In this document: one piece after another, positions 55,302 to 64,000 of the stretch
How positions within the stretch are numbered: the stretch's first letter is position 1
Layout of the letters: the number at the start of each line of letters is the position of its first letter
Assembly: GCA_029582265.1 (NCBI GenBank)
Contig: CM055828.1
Coordinates: forward strand, 17,495,430-17,559,429
DNA: 64,000 bases
Source: Zoroaster sp. YZ-2022
Lineage: Eukaryota; Echinodermata; Asteroidea; Forcipulatida; Zoroasteridae
Reading direction: 5' to 3'
Program-made: the position numbers and the translations under genes
Notes under the pieces: generated by a model
The model's input: the letters and a program-made list of their open reading frames with translations, nothing else
The model's database searches: none
Told to the model about the DNA's origin: nothing

Positions 55302-56089
55302 GTTAATTTGAACAGGTCCAACTGAATTTCCACTTTTTTGTTAAAAATACTATATTTTTTTACGTTTAAAATTTAATATTTGTTTTCGGGTTTGTTGTCA
55401 ACTTTTAAACTCTGAATTGGACATCACTGAGTCATGTGACCACTTTCAGTACATTCTGGGAATCCAATATGGCCGCCATTATGTTTAAATGCAATAATTC
55501 ACATTTTCCCCAAAAGCATGATTTTAATTTTTTTTCAGAATTTTAATAAATAGTATCATGGATGTTATTATATCTGCCTTTATTGTACTTTTGGTTAAAA
55601 TAAATCCTATTTTTTGTTGTCAAAATCTTAAAAATGATGTTTTGGAACAATAGCGCCCTCTAGCGGTGAATTAGATGAACTAAGATTGTTGGTTTTATTG
55701 AAGACAACATTTGTGCCACATTTCATGGCACGGATAAACATTGAGGAAGTTATGGGGAAAATACTATTTGTGGCAAACAATTAGGAAACAATTACAAAAA
55801 TTGGTATAGCGCCCCCTAACGGTGATTTATGAAAGTTTTCATGGCCTCATTAGATAGATCGCGCCAAACCGAACATGCCTACAAAGTTTTATGAAAATCA
55901 GCTGTTAAATACAGAAAATGAATTATACATTTATGACAATACATTAATTCGCTGATAACGAGAACAGTGAAAAACACTCAAAAATCCTTTTTGGGGGAAC
56001 AAAAACACTGGGAAATTCCTATCTGGCTCCGAATTTCCATGGCAAGTGAGTCAACTCCTTAAATCAGTTATGTTTCTTTGTGTGGGCAC
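55302..56089. other. No gene seen
   Basis: The motif ATGGCCGCCAT (55471-55481) is a YY1-like palindrome. TAGCGCC(C/T)C(C/T) occurs at 55654 and 55808, hinting at a diverged repeat. No coding frame recognised. Confidence 0.4.
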
Positions 56090-58318
56090 GTGGAGTTCTT
56101 GATGAAGGATTCCTGTAGATCCAATCTGAATATCCTTTTCAATGAGGAGTCAGTTGAATTTCAAAGTGTTTTTGCAAATTTTCCTAGTGGGGTGCAATTA
56201 AGTGTACTTTTATTTTATCAACCCCCAGATTGAGACTGGGCATGGCAATTCAGATAAAGACAGTCATGTTACTTTATATTCTGAAGTGGAGCCAAACAAC
56301 ATCTTAGAAAACCTAGTGTTAGAATGAAAGTTGATAAAGAACTGGTTGTTCCTCAACCATCTGACCGTGGTGTGCCTCATTTTTAAACATATATGTTCCG
56401 TCAGCTATCATTTGATAAATTTGGTACTTCAGATTTAGAAGAAAGAGTTTCACTCAATCTGTATATCCAGTCAAATATCTTAAAAAGATTTTAGCGTTGA
56501 AAAAACCAAGAATAAGAAAGCATAATTGACAAACCTTCATGAAAAAGGAAAGTCATTTTTGCAAAGTTATCCTAGTCCTACAGGAAAGACACTACAAAGT
56601 ATCCGTGGTTTTAAGTGTAACTTTTCAAATGTGAATAGTCAAAATTCAATTATCTCTATGTATTGAACGAGAAGGCAGATTCTGCAGAAACCCTTAAGAA
56701 AATGTTTGCTATACAAATACTTTGCCAAACATATAAATCATTTAGTACTTGCAGGATGTGGTGTCACTATTAAGTTAATGTCAGATATTAAATTTGAATA
56801 TGGTGATTCACTTGGATGGGTTATATCTTATCTTGGTGATTGGGATGTGTTGAAAAAGTTTCAAGAGGTCATTATGAACATTTACTGATGGGATGCTGGG
56901 CTCAAGAAGGTGGCCAAAATAACGCATAAGCAGGGAATTCTTTAAAGTTGTGGCAGTTTAAAAATGACACACATATTTTCCATGTCAGTGTACGAGTCAG
57001 TATATGCATATAAGTTTCAAATATTTGTGAACTCTAGATGTAATGATTATTATACCTCCAAGTGTATATTATGAGGATATCATAAGTGCCCTATGTGATG
57101 TAATTTCTAATATGAAAGACTGTGAGACAGATTTCTCAAGCTTTATTGATGCAGAACATAATGTGACCACTTCCATGATAGTACCACTTTTGGTAGCGTT
57201 TTAAATTTTTGGCACAGAAATGTGCTAGAAATGTTTACTCAGGGAGAACTGTTGTTCCTACATACAACTATTATTTATTTCAATTCAAAGTGGCAATTGG
57301 AATGGAAGGATGGCTGCCTTGAAAAGCGTTGGCTTTTCCATGCATTTGACAAAATTATTCTCGTCTAATCCACTTCCAAAGCCAGTTCTTCAGCATGTTG
57401 GTACCTTCGTCTCAAATATCAAAGGTTCTTCGTATACGAGTATGGAATTGATGAGGCACATGAAATGTTAATCAATAAATATTGTAAAAGTGCTCTCTCG
57501 CACAGTCTACCAGTTGATATGGATAAAGTATGTCAGACTCTGGAGTATCAGTCAAAACTTATAGAACATTCAGTTATTTTCAACTGCCCAACACTTAACT
57601 GTATTTTGAGAAAATGCAACAAAAGCATTGTTTTTACCACTGATCTCCAGTTTTATTTCAAGTATATTTTTAATATAGCTGCAGCAACCTTCTTAATTTT
57701 AGTGATATTAGAAGAGATTCACTCAGTCTGTATATCCAGTCAAATATCTTGAAAGATTCTAGCGTTGAAAAAGAATAATAAAGCATAATTGGCAAACTTT
57801 CATGGAAACGTCACTAAAAGGCAAATAAAGATGAGACCCAGCTGCCTTGTGGTAAATTATGTCAGTTTCTGTAATCACCAAGGGCTATTTGTAGACCTGA
57901 CGGCTTGCCTTATAAAGGCTCCAGGTTATTTATGAAATGTTTGGCAAAAGATACACTGATAAATTCATCGGCGAAAACCTTTAATTTTCAGAAGATGAGA
58001 AGGTATGTTTGATCGTTGATCATCGTTGGATCTAATCGTTGGATTGGAAATTTCTTCCAAAAGGGATACTCGGATGTCATAATTTTATTCCATCAAGGTG
58101 AAATCCATAATAATACCAAACTTCCAGAAACTAAATGGATCACATTTCTTAACAATAGACAAAATAAACGGCTGCTTTGTAACTATTTATCAAAGATGAC
58201 CAACTCAAATTTTGGCCTGACTGAAGAAATGATTCGCATGACTTTTCAGAGTTACCAAGAAAGTATATTGCTACGAGTGCCTGAGTTGAGCGCGTCATCA
58301 AAAGTTGAATCTTCATGA
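56090..58318 (+). pseudogene. Degenerate coding stretch, unassigned (possible mobile-element gene)
   Basis: Several plus-strand blocks have coding-like composition but no continuous frame: 56706-56888 (FEYGDSLGWVISYLGDWDVL), about 57390-57600 (LMRHM and PVDMDKVCQTLEY), and 58016-58318 (DVIILFHQGEIHN, TKWITFLNNRQNKRLLCNYL). The last block faintly recalls NYN/PIN-like proteins that are common in repetitive gene families of invertebrates. A 100-bp segment (TCACTCA(A/G)TCTGTATATCCA) is present at 56450 and again at 57716, so there is an internal duplication with a spacing of about 1.27 kb. Confidence 0.35.
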
Positions 58319-58984
58319 GGCCACACCGCGTTCGAATGAGAGCAACTCTTCTCTTAAGACTTTCGTTAAATGTAATGAAAACTATTTTGATTATTAAGGT
58401 GCATGTTAGCCAGCAATAACCGTTGGGTATCTTTTGGACACACAGTTTGCTAAATGGACACCATGTTTTTCAAAGAATTTAGACACCATTATTTTCAAAT
58501 CCTGGCTTATACATTTTTTAAGATGTACATGTACACAATGAATTGTGTACTGGCACTAATCATCCCGAGAAATTAACGTCTGAAATGCCTTCATCGTCAA
58601 GAAAATTGAGTTTAAAGCTGATTGTATTTTATTTTATTTTGTAACCTGCTAGGTTCCAAAAGTCAGGCCGATAACCTTTATTTTGAAATTTTCCACATGT
58701 TAGTTTTCTGATGTTTCTAGGAAACTGGATGATTGGAATTAAAAAAATCAAAAAAAAAAAAATGTACCATCCCTTCAACACATGAGTCCTGTTCAAACAT
58801 ATCAGAGAGGTTACATCTAAGTCATCAATATACATGTACAGAAACCAACCTGCAAAATTTTAAACCTCAATTGCTCCACACGTTATTTAAATTTCTCAGA
58901 AAGTTGTGAACATGATTTTACGATTATAATCGTATTTTAAAGGGACACCGTCGTCGCGATGAACAGGGCATGAAATCAGAGTGC

Positions 58985-59125
58985 TAGTTTTACATTAATT
59001 CAGTGACTGAAAAATACCCCTCATGACAAGGTCATATTACCGTTGCTTCTGAATAAATAATTTTCAGTCGTTGTGTTCATCTTAAGCTAGGACACTGATT
59101 CCATGCCCTGTTGGTCGTGACGATA
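58985..59125 (-). mobile_element. Small palindromic element (MITE-like), copy 2
   Basis: Inverse copy of the 39517-39655 element: TTCAGTGACTGAAAAATA ... ATTTTCAGTCGTTGTGTTCA ... ACTGATTCCATGCC. Confidence 0.65.
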
Positions 59126-59467
59126 TTGTCCCTGTAAAATACGATCGTGACGATATTTGTGTTGTTGACAAAAAATACTATTCAGTGTAGGTTCTACTTC
59201 TGGTCGTCTTTGCAAAGTGCTAAGCTGTAAAATGTACATTACCAATCAGCGGTCGATTTTTTTTCATGCTAGAATACAGAGTATACACAGCTTATTGAAC
59301 ATTTATTACATCTACTGTTCATTTCATTTCATCCACCTCATTTATTTGTCTACTTATTTTGGAAATTGACTGCATTTATTATTCTTGTGTTACTTTGATG
59401 TGTTGATGAAGTGGAAAATACATGTTTACTTTATAATCGTATATGCATTCTGGCACTGTTCCTTTTT

Positions 59468-59640
59468 AGGTGTTCGGGCGTGTGTCCGAAACACCTATTG
59501 TTTTTGTACGTTTTTTTTTACTTCTTCTTCTTCTTCTTCTTCTTAGGTGTTCGAGCACGCAGCGCGAACACCTATTGTTTTTGTACTGTTTTCTTTTTTT
59601 TGTTTACTTCTTCTCAGTGGCGATTGTCCGGTAACAAAGG
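59468..59640 (+). repeat. Two hairpins AGGTGTTCG...CGAACACCT with (CTT)n between
   Basis: Stem 1 at 59468-59494 (one bulge) and stem 2 at 59546-59574 (AGGTGTTCGAGC...GCGAACACC) are each followed by TATTGTTTTTGTAC and a T/C-rich run, with (CTT)n at 59521-59544. The hairpin resembles that which opens the element at 40380. Confidence 0.75.
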
Positions 59641-61343
59641 CATCCTTGCTAAGCATATACAGCCTTCAAACTTAACACATGAACAGAACATAACAAGCTG
59701 ACGAAACCAAATCAACTTGATGCCATTTTTCTATCACCGGAATGTTTTTTTCGAGGCATTTTTCGAACTAAAACAAAAAAGCAGACGACGAAACGAAAAT
59801 TAACAAAAAGCTTACACTTTTCCCAATTGACGCACCTCGCATTTTTTGGAATCCTTCGTGTTACCACTGTGCATTAGTATTTTCAATTGGTGGCAATTTC
59901 GCAGGCGGGAAACTGCAATGTGTCACTTCGCGCTGTATCCGAAAATCATATACAGTCACTTCGCGCTGCAGTGGATATCATGTCGCGACACGTCGGTGCA
60001 ATCCTATCATTGAACTGTCTTTGTTGCATGGTTTCGTGTCACAGTATCTTTGTAAGTAGAACAAATAACATTATTCTTAACAGTCATACACTGTTGGCAC
60101 GAACAGACATTTGTAGAAAAACCTATTTAGTTTCGCGTTTTGATGCTTGCCAAAGAAGTTATATTTCGTGTGGGTCCTCAGTGTTGTTTTGCATCGGTCA
60201 TGGATATTGTGGGGGAGTCAAGGTACATGACTACCAGTATAGCTAGGCCAAAAAATGAGGAAAAATGCTTATTACTAGGATTGATAGACCATCGATCAAC
60301 TATGGAGAAAGGCATAGACTGAACAAACCGGTGCTTAGCAGCATCTACCTGGACATGGTGGATTCTGGGTATCTTAATCATGATCAATATTAATTTGCAT
60401 TGCCATCGGTAGACATAACAATGAATTAACATGATGTACATGTGTACATAATGAACACAATCATGACAATGTCCCCTTCTATTTTGGTTTAGATTCTTAT
60501 ATCAAACATTTTTATTTGGTTGGGACACATGCCTAATGTCCAAATTAATTTGTCCAAAGTGCTTTTATCTTAGAAAAAAAAAATTATAAAACAAATTATT
60601 GAAAAATTCAAGAAGTTACCATGACATAACTTTATGAAACACGAGGGGGAGCACCTATTTTTAATAAATTTTCACAGATTTTCACATACATTTTTCAAGA
60701 GATCTAATGTTAAAGTGTTACAGGGTTGAAGTTAATGTTCATTATCAAATACCAATGATGAACATTTCATTTAGTTTTAATGGTTGTTTATTACAAAAAA
60801 TTAAGGTTTAGTATAATTTGTTATTATTTTTTGCTATAGCAGTACTGGCATTTCAGTCCAAGAGAAGGGGTGTATCTGATAACCACCTTTCCAATCCATG
60901 TCAGTTAAACAACATTTATTTAAATCTAAGCCCTTACTCCTATTTTCAATCTTAAATCTTTTTTAGAAAGGACAGAAACATCTTGCAACTTCAGCTATGC
61001 AGAATTGATGCTGGGTGTGATTTTCGACATAATGAAGCACCAGTCGTCAGTCAATGGAATTGGTAATTTGGGCCCCTTATGTTGTTATTGCTTGTTTGCC
61101 CCTCCCCTTCCCCAGTTTTTGAATTCTATAGTGCTGCAATGATAGACCAAATAATTTTTGAAAAAAACAAATGTGTTGGTTCATCACCAGTGGCAGTACA
61201 TGCCATCACCAAGACCTTGGGGGAGGGGCAGACATTTTATTCCCAAATTACCGATTCCAATGACAACCCCTGAATATCACCCATTCTGAACTGTCACTAA
61301 ATCGTACATACAGAGCGTACATTTATTATAAATGCAGATTGAT
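59641..61343. other. No gene seen
   Basis: The 119-codon frame at 59887-60246 has several cysteines but no family I can name. GAGCACCTATTTTT at 60650-60663 may be the far end of the hairpin element. Confidence 0.4.
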
Positions 61344-62325
61344 TCTGTTTTCTTGTCAACAAAGGATCATGGTTGGGTTCATTTACACTGAAGTCATTTC
61401 ACTTGTTACATGTGTAAGACCGTGTACACTCATTTCTAGATTGTTTACAAGTATAAACAGGTCAACAAAGTGGAGGAGGGAATGTGTAACCACAAAAGTC
61501 AAGTTATGAAACCCAACAGACAGTTAAAATAAACATGTATTTCATTGCTTTATTGGCAATTTACAAGCATCCATACAACTCTTTGATTATTTCAATGTCT
61601 AACAATTTATGTACAAAATGGCATCTGATCTTTACAGACATTTTGCCAATCATGTGTACAACCTTGAAAAGTAAAAAATCAATGTAGAATTTGTTTTCAA
61701 ATTTTATAAATAATTTTTTTATTATTTGCAGTATAGGTGAAAACAAAGACAGTTTATAAGCATGTCACAATAAGGAGATGCTTGATTACAGTGTTACTAT
61801 CATTGTCAATTTATCATTATATTTTTGTTATAAACTTAACCTGAAAGTGAAGTATATTATAAATAAAGATTAAATTTATTTTTGTACAAGACTTAATACC
61901 AAGAGATAAATACCAATGTTGGCTTCATTTAAATCTAAAATTGAAAGGTTTTCCATAAACAAAGTGAAAAGGGCAACCAATTATCAGATTTGATCCAGTG
62001 GATATATATTCTGTTTTCTTGTCAACAAAGAATCATGGTTGGGTTCATTTACACTGAAGTCATTTCACTTGTTACATGTGTAAGGCCATGTACACTCATT
62101 TCTAGATTGGTTACAAGTAGGTTAAACAGGTCAACAAAGTGGTTTCAATTGATTGTGGGGGAGGGAAGTGTATAACCACAAAAGTCAAGTCATGAAACCC
62201 AACAGAGAGTTAAAATAAATATGTATTTCATTGCTTTATTAGCAATTTATGTACAAAATGGCATCTGATCTTTAGGTTGTAATTCTGTAGTATGGATGCA
62301 GCTACAGACATTTTGCCAATCATGT
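61344..62325 (+). repeat. Tandem duplication, about 320 bp, copies 667 bp apart
   Basis: Copy 1 at 61344-61660 and copy 2 at 62010-62325 share TTCTGTTTTCTTGTCAACAA, GGGTTCATTTACACTGAAGT, TGTATTTCATTGCTTTATT and ACATTTTGCCAATCATGTG, about 90 percent identical by eye with small indels. The sequence between them is unique. Confidence 0.85.
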
Positions 62326-62332
62326 GATTTTT

Positions 62333-62530
62333 CGTACACAGACGTGACCCCAATCCGACCTCTCCTTCCGGTCGAAACCGGAAGTTGAAAATTTCAAAAA
62401 ATCATATCTCATGAACCACAGAAAATATTTTCACAATCTTTGCATCATCTTAAAGACCTTGAACTATGTCACATTTCTTACACAGACATGACCCAATTTG
62501 ACCTTTCCTTCCGGTCGAAAACAGAAGTTT
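62333..62530 (+). repeat. Tandem repeat, about 147-bp monomer, with TTCCGGT/ACCGGAA palindrome
   Basis: TACACAGACGTGACCCCAAT (62333) recurs as TACACAGACATGACCCAATT (62481). The first has the palindrome CTTCCGGTCGAAACCGGAAG. CACAATCTTTGCATCAT links it to the 40414 monomer (CACAATCTTTGCACCAT). Confidence 0.75.
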
Positions 62531-63019
62531 AAATGAACAACTTTTCAGAAGTAGCACTGTCTATTGTTGACATATTATAATACTTTTTAAGAGTGACAGT
62601 TTCAAAAAAGATCATTCCTGGTGATTATTTTCAATAGTTACCATGTTAATACCTTGACCAACAAAATAAACTATAACCCTAACCACCCCAAATCCATCAA
62701 AATCCTGAAAGGGGCACTTTTTTGGAAAAAAATCAGCACTGTTTAAAAATGGGATCTTAATAATGGAGATTTATCAGATACTTAAAAGTAATACTTGTAT
62801 GTAGTTGCACAAACATAACGTTGTACATGGGCCAAGAATATTCAACATTTGGCGGTGTGAATAAGCATGGAAATGATGCTTGTTTTAGGGAACTTAAGTA
62901 AATTTTTCATAGTGTATACAATGAAGATGGATGCTGACCAATTTATTTTTTAGTTTACATGTATGTATGAATGGATGAATAGCCGACATTCCTAAAATTA
63001 ATTACCATTTGATTTACAG
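62531..63019. other. No gene seen
   Basis: A+T-rich, ends with the acceptor of the next exon. Confidence 0.5.
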
Positions 63020-63107
63020 ATTTATGGGTACCACTCTGAGTGGTACAAATGCTTCCATGCCATTTGCAGGGCTGAGAAAAGAAATGAGAAGAAACAGAAA
63101 CATCAAG
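63020..63107 (+). CDS. Candidate internal coding exon (IYGYHSEWYKCF...)
   Basis: 88 bp between a good acceptor (CCATTTGATTTACAG) and a strong donor (CAAG then GTAGGT), open in one frame with 29 codons. It reads IYGYHSEWYKCFHAICRAEK, then a Lys/Gln-rich end. The pattern YH..CY..F followed by RAEKR is one I know from uncharacterised, often mobile-element-linked invertebrate genes (here W stands where C is usual). No neighbouring exons identified. Confidence 0.45.
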
Positions 63108-63152
63108 GTAGGTAAATATTGAAAAATTCAATCAAGTTTCAAGTATGCAGTA

Positions 63153-63570
63153 AGCTTGGGCGATATCTATTTTTTTTCATCCACGATAATATATCGGCAA
63201 ACATATATCGCGATTTTCGGTAATATCGCAATTCTTTTTTTTGCATTCATGCATGATTGCTTTAGAGCCGATAACCACAGGTATGTACCCATCTACAAGT
63301 GTCACAATAAATTGCAAATTCATTTGCTGAGCGTGTATGTACTCCTGAAGTAGTTTGCTTTTGTTTCTCATTTCTAAAAGCTCAAAAGACTGTTCTGATT
63401 TTGTTTCCACAAAATTTCTGACTTGACTCACAATATCGATTTTTTTTATCGTGATATATTTGTATTCGCGATTCGCCGATATGCCGATAACTTAAAAAGG
63501 TTCTCGATATTGTAATCGAATAACAAAGGTATCGCGATATTCGATATTATCGTGTTTATCGCCCAAGCTT
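63153..63570. mobile_element. MITE, 418 bp, hAT-like ends, flanked by an 11-bp direct repeat
   Basis: Ends are AGCTTGGGCGATA and its exact inverse. AGTATGCAGTA abuts the element on both sides (63142-63152 and 63571-63581) and must include the target duplication (8 bp would fit hAT). Subterminal ATATCG/CGATAT units cluster at both ends. Non-autonomous; the internal frame on the minus strand has no family character. Confidence 0.8.
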
Positions 63571-63765
63571 AGTATGCAGTAAAATTGTTTCTAGTTATAT
63601 GTTGCTTTTCGTTTCTTTCTATCTGTTTACCTTGTCTTGTGTGTGTACTTTTGTTAATTTTCCTCTCTTTCTGTCTACGATGTCCATTCCCCTTACTCCC
63701 TTATTCCTCTATTTCTATTAAATATTTATCATTCTTTCTTCATACATATTCAGGTCAAGATGTGG

Positions 63766-64000
63766 AGTCGTGGCCGAGCGGTCTAGCGCACCGAACTCAA
63801 GTTCTGGTGTTGCCAGCAGCAGGGTGTGGGTTCGAGTCCCGGTCGTGAAACTTGTGTCCTTGAGCAAGGTACTTAACCATAATTGCTTCGTCCTTCGGAT
63901 GGGACGTAAAGCCGTAGGTCCCGTGTGTTGTGTAATGCACGTAAAAGAACCCAGGATACTTATCGTGAAAGTGTTTCTGGTTTGATTTGGCTGCAAAATT
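63766..64000 (+). mobile_element. tRNA-derived SINE, body type II, cut by window end
   Basis: Head GTCGTGGCCGAGCGGTCTAG with B box GGTTCGAGTCC, and the body CCTTCGGATGGGACGTAAAG as in the 45768 copy. The tail lies beyond the window. Confidence 0.9.

Noticed and set aside
59411..59701. 96-codon frame with Phe runs
   Set aside because: Made of the hairpin repeat and the T/C microsatellite.

Overview
The window looks like nuclear DNA of a marine invertebrate animal, most likely a deuterostome such as an echinoderm or hemichordate (inference). It is A+T-rich with spliceosomal introns, a fibrinogen-domain pseudogene, KMT5A-like SET exons, several tRNA-derived SINEs ending in (ATT)n, and transposons of animal type. 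No rRNA, free-standing tRNA gene, CRISPR array or bacterial operon is visible. No complete, clearly working host gene can be read. Most of the window is transposable elements of many classes, often nested.

Layout. 1-4.55 kb: relic of a Polinton/Maverick virus-like element with packaging ATPase, major capsid protein, two membrane-module proteins sharing one C-terminal domain, and a further conserved protein. 5.5-5.9 kb: composite SINE with clean target-site duplication. 6.5-6.8 kb: hAT transposase C-terminus. 8.5-9.05 kb: two exons of a KMT5A-like SET gene. 10.27-11.92 kb: long foldback element with a second foldback element inside its left arm. 12.30-13.85 kb: Tc1/mariner element with TA target duplications and about 180-bp inverted repeats. 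16.7-17.2 kb: tandem duplication. 17.8-18.45 kb: intronless fibrinogen-domain pseudogene. 19.2-21.1 kb: degenerate tandem array of about 708-bp period.

21.85-29.44 kb: PIF/Harbinger element of 7.6 kb (TTA target duplication) with a Myb/MADF-like gene, an exon with a P2X7-type cysteine domain, a SINE, and a transposase with one intron. 30.3-32.0 kb: exons of a possible zinc-finger gene. 32.0-33.7 kb: SINE, (TA)n, and a LINE endonuclease ORF. 34.28-38.9 kb: second Harbinger element (transposase, Myb-like gene, SINE insertion). 40.4-40.7 kb: hairpin-bounded tandem repeat. 41.4-49.5 kb: 121-bp satellite split by a 6.4-kb two-gene DDE transposon with short inverted ends. 49.9-53.4 kb: three LINE fragments and a SINE. 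53.7-54.1 kb: 57-bp minisatellite. 55-64 kb: mainly non-coding, with a degenerate coding stretch, MITEs, tandem duplications, one good exon and a SINE cut by the window end.

The genes belong to elements rather than to a host pathway. Both Harbinger elements have convergent transposase and Myb-like genes, each with a TATA box, and share a palindrome upstream of the transposase. Two stretches (about 12.2-15.7 and 21.7-25.0 kb) are full of homopolymer runs and small frameshifts, so part of the apparent gene decay there may be consensus error.
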